The position numbers and the translations under genes are program-made. A stretch of DNA of 64,000 bases from the NCBI RefSeq assembly GCF_000429625.1, contig NZ_AUCF01000026.1, positions 1 to 64,000 on the forward strand. The letters are read 5' to 3'. The notes under the pieces were generated by a model, which was not told where the DNA came from, made no database searches, and saw only the letters and a list, made by a program, of their open reading frames with translations. Shown in pieces: positions 52,787 through 61,277 of this stretch (positions are counted from its first letter, which is position 1; each line of letters starts with the position of its first letter). Source of the stretch: Azospirillum halopraeferens DSM 3675 (GTDB taxonomy: Bacteria; Pseudomonadota; Alphaproteobacteria; Azospirillales; Azospirillaceae).

Positions 52787-53587
52787 TCACTCCGCCGCCG
52801 ACAGGGCCGCCCACACCGGGCCCGGCGCTCCGTTGCCCACCGGGCGGCCGTCGACGGCGACCAGGGGACGCAGGCCCAGGCTGTTGGCGAGGAACGCCTC
52901 CCCGGCGCGGGCGAGGTCGTCGGGGGTGAGGGAGCGTTCCTCGGCGTGGCCGCGCTCCAGCAGCAGGGCGCGGCGGATGCCCGGCAGGGCGCCGTCGGCC
53001 ACCGGCGGTGTCACCGTGCGCCCCTCCAGCACGACGAACAGGTTGGCGACGCTGGACTCCGCCAGACGGCCGGCGGTGTTGAGCAGCAGCGCCTCGTCGG
53101 CGCCGCGCCGCGCCGCCTCCTGCCGGGCCAGCACGGAGTCGAGATAGTTGAGCGTCTTCAGGCGCGACAGCGGCGAATGCTCGTTGCGCCGGGTGACCGT
53201 GGCGATGACGGCGCGCATGGGGCCGCCGGGCGGCGGCAGGGGGGCTGCGGTGATGAGCACGGTGGGGTGCGGGTCGGGCGGCGGCGGCACGCCCCGCGCC
53301 CCGGTGCCGCGGCTGAGCGTCAGGCGCAGCACCCCGTCCTCCAGCCCGCGGGCGGCGATCAGCGCCGCCATGGCCGCGGCCAGTGCGTCCGGCCCGTAGG
53401 GCACGGGCAGGTCGAGCACGCGGGCTCCGGCGGACAGCCGCGCCAGATGGCGGTCGCCGTGGCAAACCCGGCCGCCGGCCACCCGCAGCGTCTCGAACAG
53501 CCCGTCCCCCAGGGTGAAGCCACGGTCGGCGGGGTCGATCCGCGCCTCGGCGGCGGCCATCAGCCGGCCGTTCAGCCATACCGTCAT
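52787..53587 (-). CDS. pabC: Aminodeoxychorismate lyase / class IV aminotransferase
   Basis: 266 residues. LNGRLMAAAEARIDPADRGFTLGDGLFETLRV at the start, the PLP-lysine in RLKTLNYLDSVLARQEA, and ADEALLLNTAGRLAESSVANLFVV are class IV hallmarks. The partner gene pabB immediately upstream (ATGA overlap) makes ADC lyase more likely than branched-chain or D-amino-acid aminotransferase. It releases pyruvate to yield 4-aminobenzoate for folate. Confidence 0.9.
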   Translation of the reverse strand: MTVWLNGRLMAAAEARIDPADRGFTLGDGLFETLRVAGGRVCHGDRHLARLSAGARVLDLPVPYGPDALAAAMAALIAARGLEDGVLRLTLSRGTGARGVPPPPDPHPTVLITAAPLPPPGGPMRAVIATVTRRNEHSPLSRLKTLNYLDSVLARQEAARRGADEALLLNTAGRLAESSVANLFVVLEGRTVTPPVADGALPGIRRALLLERGHAEERSLTPDDLARAGEAFLANSLGLRPLVAVDGRPVGNGAPGPVWAALSAAE

Positions 53588-54948
53588 GGATCGTCCTCCA
53601 GGGAGCGCAGCAGGGGCCGGACCTTGACCATCATCTCGTCGTGCTCGGCGTCGGGGTCGGAATCGGCGACGATGCCGCCGCCGGCCCGAGCCACCACGGC
53701 GTCGGGGGTGAGCGACAGGGTGCGGATGACGATGGAGCTGTCCATGGCGCCGTCCACCCCGATCCACGCGACCGATCCGCAATAGGCACCGCGCCGCGCC
53801 GCCTCCAGCTCGTCGATGATCTCCATGGCGCGGATCTTCGGCGCGCCGGTGATGGAGCCGCCGGGGCAGGCGGCGCGCAGCAGATCGACCGGCCCCAGTC
53901 CGGGGCGCAGGGTCGCCGTCACCACCGACACCAGATGGTGCACGGTGGCGAAGCTCTCCAGCCCGTACAGCACCGGCACCCGCACGCTGCCGATGCGCGC
54001 CACCCGGCCCAGGTCGTTGCGCAGCAGGTCGGTGATCATCAGGTTCTCCGCCCGGTCCTTGACGCTGGCCACCAGCTCCGCCGCCGCCGCCGCGTCGGCC
54101 ACCGGGTCGGCGTGGCGCCGGCGCGTGCCCTTGATGGGCCGCGTCTCGATGCGCCCGTCGGCGTCCAGGCGCACGAAGCGCTCCGGCGAGGCGCTGGCGA
54201 TGCGCAGGCGCGGCCCGCAGTGGAGATAGGCGGCGAAGGGCGCGGGGTTGAGGACGCGCAGGCGCTCGTACAGGGCATACGGGTCCAGCCCGGCCGGAGG
54301 CTGCGCCAGGAAGCGCTGGGTGAAGTTGGCCTGGTAGATGTCGCCGGCGCGGATGTAGGCGAGCACCCGCTCCACCCCCTCCCGGTAGGCGGCGCGTGTC
54401 AGCTCGCTGCGCCAGGCGGCGGCAGGGGGCAACGGGCCGGGGGACGGCGGGGCGGCTTCCAGGCGGGCGGCCAGGCGGCGGGCCCGCGCCGCCGCCTCCG
54501 GCCGGGCCGCCGCGACCCACGCCCGCCCGCTGGCGTGGTCGAAGGCGGCGACGGCGTCGTAGAGGCCGAAGGCCAGTTCCGGCTCGCCGCCGGGGTTGGC
54601 GTGGCGCGACACCGGCAAATCCAACCGCCGCCCCGCCTCGTAACCGATGAAGCCGACCGCCCCGCCGACGAACGGCGCCGGCCCGCCGCCGATGGCACCG
54701 CCGGCCGGCGCCAGGGCCGCCAGGGCGCGTTCCAGCGCCGTGAAGGGATCGCCGGGGACCGGCACCCCGTCCACCAGGGTGGTGCCGTCCACCGCCTCCA
54801 CCGTGCCCACCGGGTCGGCCACGATGTAGCTCCAGCGGCCGCGGGCGTCGCCGCGCGCCGCGCTGTCCAGCAGCATCGACCAGGGCTCGCCGGCCAGCGC
54901 GCGGAACGCCGCGGCCGGCTCGCCGCACGACAGGGGAAGAACGGCCAC
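53584..54948 (-). CDS. pabB: Aminodeoxychorismate synthase component I
   Basis: 454 residues. The chorismate-binding core has GDIYQANFTQRFLA, ASASPERFVRL, the PIKGTRRR motif whose lysine marks ADC synthase rather than anthranilate synthase, ENLMITDLLRNDLGRVA, and the C-terminal CPGGSITGAPKIRAMEIID. It aminates chorismate with glutamine-derived ammonia. It is followed by pabC, giving a pABA unit. Confidence 0.94.
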   Translation of the reverse strand: MAVLPLSCGEPAAAFRALAGEPWSMLLDSAARGDARGRWSYIVADPVGTVEAVDGTTLVDGVPVPGDPFTALERALAALAPAGGAIGGGPAPFVGGAVGFIGYEAGRRLDLPVSRHANPGGEPELAFGLYDAVAAFDHASGRAWVAAARPEAAARARRLAARLEAAPPSPGPLPPAAAWRSELTRAAYREGVERVLAYIRAGDIYQANFTQRFLAQPPAGLDPYALYERLRVLNPAPFAAYLHCGPRLRIASASPERFVRLDADGRIETRPIKGTRRRHADPVADAAAAAELVASVKDRAENLMITDLLRNDLGRVARIGSVRVPVLYGLESFATVHHLVSVVTATLRPGLGPVDLLRAACPGGSITGAPKIRAMEIIDELEAARRGAYCGSVAWIGVDGAMDSSIVIRTLSLTPDAVVARAGGGIVADSDPDAEHDEMMVKVRPLLRSLEDDP

Positions 54949-55033
54949 GGACTGCCTTGCTCCGACGGGTTGGAACGGACGGAGCGCCTCAATAGCCGCA
55001 AACCCCGCCCCGCGTCCAACGCGCCGTCTTCTC

Positions 55034-55222
55034 TCAGCGCTCCTGCTTCTCCGGCAGGTTCTTGCGTTTGGTGGCGGCCATGTCCTTCAGTTCCTTTTCG
55101 CTCATGGATTCGGCCATCTGCTTCGAGGCGCCGCGCAGGCTCGATTCCGGCTGCTCGCCGCGCTTGGCGGCCAGCGCCGCGCCGGCGGCCATCTGCTGCT
55201 TGCGGGAATGGGCTTTGGTCAT
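55034..55222 (-). CDS. DUF3008 family small protein
   Basis: 62 residues from MTKAHSRKQQMAAGAALAAK; the frame extends upstream but this start fits the family. RGASKQMAESMSEKELKDMAATKRKNLPEK is the DUF3008 signature, seen in many alphaproteobacteria. It is charged and soluble; function unknown. Confidence 0.85.
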   Translation of the reverse strand: MTKAHSRKQQMAAGAALAAKRGEQPESSLRGASKQMAESMSEKELKDMAATKRKNLPEKQER

Positions 55223-55292
55223 GGCATCCTGTCCCTCTCGCGGGTGGGTCTCTGCGCTCTCAACCGCCGGGGCGCGGCTTCGTCGCGCCTGA

Positions 55293-55333
55293 TTGACGCA
55301 AGCGTGGGCGGAGGGGTTGACATGTTGCGTCAA
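55293..55333. promoter_or_regulatory. Inverted-repeat operator overlapping the parA promoter
   Basis: TTGACGCAA (55293-55301) and TTGCGTCAA (55325-55333) are perfect 9-bp arms. A promoter-like TTGACA (55317-55322) with TAGCAT (55339-55344, 16-base spacer) overlaps the right arm. ParA's N-terminal DNA-binding region could bind here to control parAB. Confidence 0.6.
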
Positions 55334-55382
55334 GTGGCTAGCATCGCGCGCGGGCCGTCACGGCAGGGAAACGGGAGGCACC

Positions 55383-56432
55383 ATGACCGGGGAGGAGCTG
55401 CGGGCGCTGCGCGAGCGGCGCGGCGAGGACCAGCAGGGGTTCGCGGCCTGGCTCAACGGCCAGCTCGGCCGGCGCTACGACCGCTCGCGCATCAGCCGCT
55501 GGGAGAGCGGGGCGGAGCGCATCCCGCAGCAGGTGGCGGCGCTGCTCGCCCCGGCCGGCGCACCGGCTGCGGCGCCGGTGACGGCGCAATCCGTGGCGGC
55601 CGCGGGGCCGCGGCGGCGGGTGGTGCTGGCGGTGGCCAACCAGAAGGGCGGGGTGGGCAAGACCACCACCGCCGTCAACCTCGCCTACGCCCTGTCCGCC
55701 CTGGGCCTGTCGGTGCTGCTGGTGGACGGCGATCCCCAGGGCAACGCCACCGTCCATCTCGGCCTCGATCCGGGGGAGGTGGAGATGCGGCGCAAAGGGC
55801 TCTACGCCGTGGTGCGCGGCGGCCAGCCCCTGGACAGCATCCTGGTGCCGGTGTGCGGCGGCGCCTTCGCGCTCGCCCCCTCCTCCATCGGCCTGGCGGC
55901 GGCGGAGACGGAACTGGTGGCGGAGCCGGACAGCTCGCTCGTCCTCAAGGAACAGCTTGCCGAGGTGCGGGACCGCTACGACGTGGTGGTCATCGACTGC
56001 CCGCCCAACCTGGGCCTGCTGACCATCAACGCCCTGGCGGCCTCCGACCTGGTGCTGATCCCCGTGCAGACCGAGGTGTTCGCCGGGCTGGGCGTGCCGC
56101 TGCTGCTGGAAACCATCGCCAAGATCCGCCGGCGCTCCAACCCCGCGCTCAACGTCTTCGGCATCCTGCCGACCATGTATTCCGCCCGCCTCACCCAGGA
56201 CCAGGCGAGCCTGAAGGAGATCAGCGCCCATTACGAGGGGCGCACGCGGGTGCTGCCGCCGGTGCCGCGCGCCACCCTGTTCGCCCAGGCATCCGGCGCC
56301 GGCCGGCCGGCGATCGAGGCCGATCCCGGCGCGCCGGCGGTGCGCGCCTACGCCGACCTGGCGCGTGAACTGGCCGCCCACATCGCCGCCCCCGTCCCCG
56401 CCGAACCCGGAAAGGCCGCCCATGTCGCGTAA
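55383..56432 (+). CDS. parA: ParA partition ATPase with N-terminal XRE-like DNA-binding region
   Basis: 349 residues, preceded by GGGAGG. Residues 1-60 (LRALRERRGEDQQGFAAWLN, DRSRISRWESG) form a helix-turn-helix. The deviant Walker A is KGGVGKTTT (about residue 95), then LLVDGDPQGNAT and VVVIDCPPNLGLL. Plasmid-type ParA proteins of this long form both partition DNA and repress their own operon. The last bases overlap parB by 11. Confidence 0.94.
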   Translation: MTGEELRALRERRGEDQQGFAAWLNGQLGRRYDRSRISRWESGAERIPQQVAALLAPAGAPAAAPVTAQSVAAAGPRRRVVLAVANQKGGVGKTTTAVNLAYALSALGLSVLLVDGDPQGNATVHLGLDPGEVEMRRKGLYAVVRGGQPLDSILVPVCGGAFALAPSSIGLAAAETELVAEPDSSLVLKEQLAEVRDRYDVVVIDCPPNLGLLTINALAASDLVLIPVQTEVFAGLGVPLLLETIAKIRRRSNPALNVFGILPTMYSARLTQDQASLKEISAHYEGRTRVLPPVPRATLFAQASGAGRPAIEADPGAPAVRAYADLARELAAHIAAPVPAEPGKAAHVA

Positions 56433-57279
56433 GCTCGCCCGCACCAGCACGCAGATCTTCGACAAGGCGGCGCAGCGCGGCGGCGACGCCCTGTTCGGTC
56501 TGTCCGCCGATTTCCCGCGCCTGCTGGAGATCGACATCGACCGCATCGCCCGCAACCCCGACCAGCCCCGCCGCCATTTCGACGCCGACGCGCTGGAGGA
56601 GCTGGCCCGCTCCATCGAGCGGCACGGGCTGAAACAGCCGGTGCTGGTGCAGCCGGCGGACGGCGACGGCTACCGGCTGGTGGCCGGGGAACGGCGCCTG
56701 CGCGCCTGCGCCATGATCGGGCGGCGCACCGTCTTCGCCATCATCACCGACGGCGACCCCGACGAGCTGGCGCTGATCGAGAACATCCAGCGCGTCGATC
56801 TGGACGCCCTGGAACTGGCCCGCGCCTTCGCCCGGCTGGTGGAGCGGCACGGCTACACCCACGAGGCGCTGGGCCGCGCCATCGGCCGCAGCCAGGCTGA
56901 CGTCACCCGCACCCTGTCCATCCTGCGCCTGCCGGCCGCCATCCTGGAGGCGTACGAGACCACCCACCGCCATGTCCCCAAGAGCGTGCTGACCGAGATC
57001 GCCGCCATCGACGACCCCGATCTGCAACGGCGCCTGTGGGACGCCGCCCGGGAGGGGCTGACCGTCAAGGCCCTGCGCGCCGCCAAGCGCGACGGCGGGA
57101 CGGCGGAACGCCCGGCGGCGGAGCCGATGGCGCGCCTGGTCGCCGCCGCCGGGCGCATTGCCCGGGAGTTCGCCGACGCGGACATCCGCGACCTGCGCCG
57201 CCACGGCCAGAGCCTGAGCGACGCCCAATGGCAGGAGCTGCGCCGCCTGCACGCCCTGCTGGACCGGCTGCTGGCCTGA
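56422..57279 (+). CDS. parB: ParB-family partition protein
   Basis: 285 residues from ATG 56422. It has the CTP-binding ParB N-domain (NPDQPRRHFDADALEELARSI, VAGERRLRACAMIG, IENIQRVDLDALELA) and the HTH region YTHEALGRAIGRSQADVTRTL. The C-terminal part mediates dimerisation. No parS-type GTTTCAC motif was recognised nearby. With ParA it marks a segregation locus. Confidence 0.94.
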   Translation: MSRKLARTSTQIFDKAAQRGGDALFGLSADFPRLLEIDIDRIARNPDQPRRHFDADALEELARSIERHGLKQPVLVQPADGDGYRLVAGERRLRACAMIGRRTVFAIITDGDPDELALIENIQRVDLDALELARAFARLVERHGYTHEALGRAIGRSQADVTRTLSILRLPAAILEAYETTHRHVPKSVLTEIAAIDDPDLQRRLWDAAREGLTVKALRAAKRDGGTAERPAAEPMARLVAAAGRIAREFADADIRDLRRHGQSLSDAQWQELRRLHALLDRLLA

Positions 57280-57292
57280 CCGGCCCCCGCGG

Positions 57293-57772
57293 TCAGGCCG
57301 GCGGTCCGGCCCCCCGCACCTCCGCCCCCGGCGCCGGCAGGTCGAGCAGGCGGGCCAGCGTGTTGCGCGGCTTCACAACGTCGGCCAGCGTGTAGGTGTC
57401 GAGCACCGCCAGGAACCCCTCCAGCGCCTCGCGCAGGGCCACCTTCAGCACGCAGGCCGGGATCAGCGGGCAGACGCGGTCGGCGTCCGGGCCGGCCATG
57501 CACTCCACCACCGACAGGTCCTCCTCGGTCAGGCGCACCACGTCGCCCAGGCGGATGTGCTCCGCCGGGCGGCCCAGGCGCAGGCCGCCGTTGCGGCCGC
57601 GCACGGAATGGACGAACCCGGCCAGGCTGAGGTGGTGCGCCACCTTCATCAGGTGGCTCTTGGAGATGGCGTAGCGGTCGGCGACGTCCTGGATGGTCAT
57701 CAGCTCGTCCGGCCGCAGGGCCAGGCACATCAGCAGCCGCAACGCGTAATCGGTGTAGGTGGACAGGCGCAT
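57293..57772 (-). CDS. nsrR: Rrf2-family nitric-oxide-sensing repressor NsrR
   Basis: 159 residues. LSTYTDYALRLLMCLAL, ISKSHLMKVAHHLSLAGFV and SVRGRNGGLRLGR are colinear with NsrR. Three cysteines, CMAGPDADRVCPLIPAC, form the iron-sulfur ligands, with spacing C-x9-C-x5-C. Loss of the cluster by NO releases DNA. It is divergent from an oxidoreductase gene, with a likely operator at 57930-57952. Confidence 0.88.
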   Translation of the reverse strand: MRLSTYTDYALRLLMCLALRPDELMTIQDVADRYAISKSHLMKVAHHLSLAGFVHSVRGRNGGLRLGRPAEHIRLGDVVRLTEEDLSVVECMAGPDADRVCPLIPACVLKVALREALEGFLAVLDTYTLADVVKPRNTLARLLDLPAPGAEVRGAGPPA

Positions 57773-57929
57773 CGGCCGAAGATCCCTGCATCACGGGTGC
57801 ATGCTTTCGCCGCCGCCCCGGCGGCGGCCCCGGCCCGCGGTCTTCACCATAGCAAACCGGCACCGCGTCCGTCAGCCGCCGATGATGCGGGGGGTGACGC
57901 CGCCCTTCCCATCGGTGGCGGGGCAGGAT

Positions 57930-57952
57930 AACATTCACTGGCAAGGAATGTT
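57930..57952. promoter_or_regulatory. Probable NsrR operator
   Basis: AACATTC and GAATGTT form 7-bp arms separated by 9 bases, a 23-bp site in the 292-base gap between nsrR and the oxidoreductase. Size and AT-rich arms fit Rrf2-type sites, though it is not a close match to the enterobacterial NsrR motif. A further AACATTC half-like sequence lies near 57985. Confidence 0.55.
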
Positions 57953-58064
57953 AGATGCGGGCGCCGGTTCCGCCATCCGGAAACATTCGGCGCCGCCGCT
58001 TGACGACCCCGGGGCGGGGGGACGAGGAATCAAGGCTTTTGCCGCACCCGCCGAAGGAGACGCC

Positions 58065-59045
58065 ATGAGCATGGAAACACCGCCGGGGACCCTGACGCTG
58101 CGCGCCGAGCGCGTGGCGTGCATCGCGCCGGGGGTCGTATCGGTGCTGCTGCGCGACCCCCGGGGCGCGGCCCTGCCGCCGGCGGAGCCGGGGGCGCACA
58201 TTGACCTGCACCTGCCGGACGGCGGCGTGCGCTCCTATTCCCTGTGCGGCGACCCGGCGGACCGCCACGCCTACACCATCGCCGTGCTCGCGGTGCCCGG
58301 CGGGCGGGGGTCGGGCTTCGTCCACGGTGCGCTCCGGCCCGGCACCGTGGTCACCGTCAGCGGGCCGCGCAACAGCTTCCGCTTCGACCCGTCGCCCCGC
58401 TACCTGTTCGTAGCCGGCGGGATCGGCATCACGCCGCTGCTGCCGATGGCGCGGGAAGCCGCCCGGCGCGGCGCGGACTGGACGCTGCACCACTGCGTGC
58501 GCAGCGCCGCCGGGGCGCCGTTGCGCGACGAACTCGCCGCCATCGGCGGGGGACGGGTGGTGGTGCACGCCGCCGACGCCGGCGACCGGCTGGCGGTGGA
58601 TGCGCTGCTGGCGTCGCCCGTTCCCGACACCCTGGTCTATTGCTGCGGCCCGCAGCGGCTGATGGACGCGGTGGCTACCGCCGCCGTAGCAGCGGCCTGG
58701 CCGGCCGGGTCCGTGCGGTTCGAGTGGTTCACGCCGCCCGCCGGGGACGTTGCCGATGCCGGCGATGCCGCCGCGGACGGGGCGTTCGAGGTGGTGTGCG
58801 CCCGCACCGGCGTCAGCGTGACGGTGCCGGAGGGAACGAGCGTGCTGGAGGCGCTGGACGCCGCCGGGGTGCGGGTCGACTCCTCGTGCGAGCAGGGCAT
58901 CTGCGGCACCTGCGAGACCGCCGTCCTGGAGGGTGAGCCCGACCACCGCGACAGCGTGCTGTCCGACGCCGAGCGCGCCGCCGGCCGGACCATGATGATC
59001 TGCGTCTCGCGCGCCCGGAGCGCGCGGCTGGTGCTGGACGTTTAG
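58065..59045 (+). CDS. Ferredoxin-NAD(P) reductase-type oxidoreductase (VanB/Hcr-like)
   Basis: 326 residues from ATG 58065 (GAAGGAGA upstream). Flavin domain with RSYSLCG, NAD domain with VAGGIGITPLLPMAREA and YCCGPQRLMDAV, and a plant-type 2Fe-2S domain with CEQGICGTCETAV plus a fourth cysteine near MMIC. This is the phthalate-dioxygenase-reductase layout. Next to nsrR, it may feed electrons to an NO- or hydroxylamine-detoxifying partner, as Hcr does; no Hcp gene is in the window. Confidence 0.88.
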   Translation: MSMETPPGTLTLRAERVACIAPGVVSVLLRDPRGAALPPAEPGAHIDLHLPDGGVRSYSLCGDPADRHAYTIAVLAVPGGRGSGFVHGALRPGTVVTVSGPRNSFRFDPSPRYLFVAGGIGITPLLPMAREAARRGADWTLHHCVRSAAGAPLRDELAAIGGGRVVVHAADAGDRLAVDALLASPVPDTLVYCCGPQRLMDAVATAAVAAAWPAGSVRFEWFTPPAGDVADAGDAAADGAFEVVCARTGVSVTVPEGTSVLEALDAAGVRVDSSCEQGICGTCETAVLEGEPDHRDSVLSDAERAAGRTMMICVSRARSARLVLDV

Positions 59046-59075
59046 GATGCGGCGCGACAACCCGAGGGAGGACCG

Positions 59076-59501
59076 ATGAACACCGACGAATTGCAACGGC
59101 TGGGGCTGGCGCTGCTGAACAGCCCCGCCGAGGCCATCGCCTATTCCGACCGGGAGGGCATCATCCGTTTCTGGAACGAAGGGGCGGAGCGGGTCTTCGG
59201 CTTCACCGCCGCGGAGGCGCTGGGCCAGTCGCTGGACATCATCATTCCCGAACGCCAGCGCCAGCGCCACTGGGACGGCTATGACCAGGTGATGAAATCG
59301 GGGGAGAGCCGCTACGGCAGCGGCGACCTGCTGTCGGTGCCGGCGACCCGCAAGGACGGCACGCGGATCTCGGTGGAGTTCACCATCGTGCCCCTGAAGG
59401 ATGCGGACGGCGCCATGCTGGGCATGGCCGCGGTCATGCGCGACGTCACCGCCCGCTTCACCGAACTGAAGGAACTGCGCCGCCAGGCGGCGGGGCGCTG
59501 A
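59076..59501 (+). CDS. Single PAS-domain protein
   Basis: 141 residues, mostly one PAS fold: SPAEAIAYSDREGIIRFWNEGAERVFGFTAAEALGQSLDIIIPER and KDGTRISVEFTIVPLKDADG. No output domain. It follows the reductase gene by 30 bases and its 3' end overlaps the opposing DUF1858 gene by 44 bases. It may sense redox or a small ligand for that pathway. Confidence 0.85.
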   Translation: MNTDELQRLGLALLNSPAEAIAYSDREGIIRFWNEGAERVFGFTAAEALGQSLDIIIPERQRQRHWDGYDQVMKSGESRYGSGDLLSVPATRKDGTRISVEFTIVPLKDADGAMLGMAAVMRDVTARFTELKELRRQAAGR

Positions 59502-59787
59502 CGCCGACGCCGTCGTCCGCCGCCTCCGCCCGGTGGGGCAGGGGCGGCGGGAACGGGCCGGCCGGGACGGCGGCGCCCGCCGCGGCGGCGATCAGGTCGG
59601 CGACCAGGGCGTCGGCGTCCACGCCATAGGACTCCGCCGCTTCGCGCAGCGTCATGAACGGGGCCATGGCGCAGCCGGGGCAGGCCATGCGCCGGTGCAG
59701 GAACACAGGCACCAGCACCGGCCAGGCGGCCAGCGCCTCGGCCACCGTGAGGTCGGGAGAGGGAACGGAGGGGATGGCGGCGGTCAT
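59458..59787 (-). CDS. DUF1858-domain protein
   Basis: 109 residues from MTAAIPSVPSPDLTVAEALA. The DUF1858 core spans residues ~10-60 with FLHRRMACPGCAMAPFMTLREAAESYG, including a CPGC motif and the conserved Gly-Val-Asp end. Such domains are found in denitrification and iron-sulfur repair clusters (ScdA_N-like). An NnrR-type box lies 63 bases upstream of the start. The C-terminal ~45 residues are Pro/Ala-rich. Confidence 0.85.
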   Translation of the reverse strand: MTAAIPSVPSPDLTVAEALAAWPVLVPVFLHRRMACPGCAMAPFMTLREAAESYGVDADALVADLIAAAAGAAVPAGPFPPPLPHRAEAADDGVGVSAPPPGGAVPSVR

Positions 59788-59842
59788 GACGGTGTCTCCC
59801 GAAGGGCCGGACCCCATCATGGAGCCCGGCCCCCGTCCCGTC

Positions 59843-59858
59843 TTTGCGCCGGCGCAAA
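59843..59858. promoter_or_regulatory. NnrR/Dnr-type box upstream of the DUF1858 gene
   Basis: TTTGCGCCGGCGCAAA is a perfect 16-bp palindrome; its core TTGCG-CCGG-CGCAA fits the NnrR-type pattern TTGYG-N4-CRCAA of Crp/Fnr regulators that respond to NO. It lies 56-72 bases upstream of the start at 59787. Confidence 0.7.
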
Positions 59859-59903
59859 CGCGCCGCGGCATCCTGTTGCCGTCGGACCGCCGCTGCGGGC
59901 CGG

Positions 59904-60386
59904 TTACTGCTGCCCGGAGCCCTCGCCGCCGCCCTGGGTGACGCTGCCGCCGAAGGCACCTTCGCGCTGCTCGATCAGGGTGTCGTCGGGCAGATCGCCG
60001 GTGGGCGCCACGGCCTGTCCGGCGGCGTCGGTGTCGTCGGTCGTCGCGGTTCCGTCGACGGCGGCGTCATCGGTCGCGGCGTCGTCGGTGATGGCATCAT
60101 CGCTCGCCGCGTCATCAGTGACGGGGTCGTCCGACGCGGCGTCATCGGTGATGGAGTCGTCGGCTGCGGCGTCATCGCCCTGCGTGACCGGCTCGCCGCC
60201 GATGGCGCCTTCGCGCCGCTCCATCAGCGAATCGCCGGGGAGCGCGCCGGTCGTCGGGGACCCGGCCTCCGCCGAGGGAGAGGTGGCGGTGGCGGGGACG
60301 TCCGACTGGGCCGCGGCCGTGCCGCCGAGGCAGGCCAGCGCGAGGGCGGCGGCGGAGCCGAGCGCCAGGAAACGGTGACGGGTCAT
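59904..60386 (-). CDS. Exported acidic repeat protein with duplicated flanking motif
   Basis: 160 residues with a signal peptide (RHRFLALGSAAALALACLGGTAAA). The mature part has repeats of DDAASDD/ITDDAA between two copies of a ~20-residue module: LPGDSLMERREGAIGGEPVT and LPDDTLIEQREGAFGGSVT. It is extremely acidic. No family is recognised; binding of cations or proteins in the periplasm is conceivable. Confidence 0.75.
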   Translation of the reverse strand: MTRHRFLALGSAAALALACLGGTAAAQSDVPATATSPSAEAGSPTTGALPGDSLMERREGAIGGEPVTQGDDAAADDSITDDAASDDPVTDDAASDDAITDDAATDDAAVDGTATTDDTDAAGQAVAPTGDLPDDTLIEQREGAFGGSVTQGGGEGSGQQ

Positions 60387-60495
60387 GGGGTCTCCTCCGA
60401 AACGATCCGGTTGATGGATGGGCGGGGCGGCCCCCGTCGGGGCACCCGCCGCACACCTCAACCGGCCGTCCGCCGGCGGAGTTCCCGCTGCCCGG

Positions 60496-61209
60496 TCAGC
60501 CCGGCGCCGCCGGCGGCAGGTCCTCGGCGATGGCCACCAGGGCGTGGGGCTTGCGGATCAGCACGTGCTGGCGCCCGCCTTCCACGATGCCGCGGCTTTC
60601 CCACGCCGACAGGGTGCGGCTGACGGTGTGCAGCGTGGTGCCCGTCATCTCCGCCACGTCCTGGCGCGACAGGGGGAAGTCGATCTCCACCCCCGCGTCG
60701 ACGCGGCGGCCGGCCTGGCGGACCAGGCGCAACAGGGCGTGGGCGATGCGCCGCTCCACCCGTTCGGTGGACAGCTCGCGCAGCCGGCTCTGCACCTCCT
60801 GCAAGCGCCCGCCGATGATGCGCAGCGCGTTCAGCCCGATGCGCGGGTGCAGCTCCATCAGCGCGGTCATGGTGGCGGCCGTCCAGTGGATCTCCACGCT
60901 GTCGGCCACGGCGACGGCGTCGGCGGGGTAGATGCCGCCGGCGAACACCGCCAGCGTGCCGAACATCTCGCCCGGGCCGATGAAGCGCATCACCACCTGC
61001 TGCCCCTCCGCCCCGGTCTGGACGATCTTCACCCGACCGTCGATCAGGGCGTGTCCGGCGGCGGCCGGGTCGCCCTGGGCGAAGATGCGCGTTCCCCGGG
61101 GAACGCGGCGCGTGTGCGCCTGCCGGACCACGTCGGCCAGCGCCTCCCGGTCGAGCCCGGCGAACAGGGCCATGCCGTGGAGCACGGCCGGATCGGGGGT
61201 CAGCGGCAT
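60496..61209 (-). CDS. Crp/Fnr family regulator (Dnr/NnrR-like)
   Basis: 237 residues. Cyclic-nucleotide-like sensor domain (FAQGDPAAAGHALIDGRVKIVQTGAEGQ, FIGPGEMFGTLAVFAGG) and HTH FPLSRQDVAEMTGTTLHTVSRTLSAWESRGIV. No N-terminal cysteine cluster is present, so it is not an oxygen-sensing FNR; the recognition helix reads TLHTVSR where FNR has ETISR, which would suit a TTGCG rather than TTGAT half-site. A TTGCG-type box lies near the DUF1858 gene. Haem-based NO sensing is an inference. Confidence 0.85.
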   Translation of the reverse strand: MPLTPDPAVLHGMALFAGLDREALADVVRQAHTRRVPRGTRIFAQGDPAAAGHALIDGRVKIVQTGAEGQQVVMRFIGPGEMFGTLAVFAGGIYPADAVAVADSVEIHWTAATMTALMELHPRIGLNALRIIGGRLQEVQSRLRELSTERVERRIAHALLRLVRQAGRRVDAGVEIDFPLSRQDVAEMTGTTLHTVSRTLSAWESRGIVEGGRQHVLIRKPHALVAIAEDLPPAAPG

Positions 61210-61226
61210 GGGGACCTCGCACGAGA

Positions 61227-61243
61227 TGCGGCATACTGCCGCA
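61227..61243. promoter_or_regulatory. Inverted repeat upstream of the Crp/Fnr regulator
   Basis: TGCGGC-ATACT-GCCGCA is a perfect 6-5-6 inverted repeat 18-34 bases upstream of the start at 61209, close to the translation start. It may be a leader hairpin or autoregulatory site. It is not an FNR- or NnrR-type box. Confidence 0.35.
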
Positions 61244-61277
61244 GTCTATCGCATCGGCGCCGCGATTGTTCCCCCAA

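Noticed and set aside
60020..60190. Regularly spaced repeats resembling a CRISPR array
   Set aside because: The repeats are short, uneven and in frame, and encode Asp-Ala runs of an exported protein; no cas genes are present.
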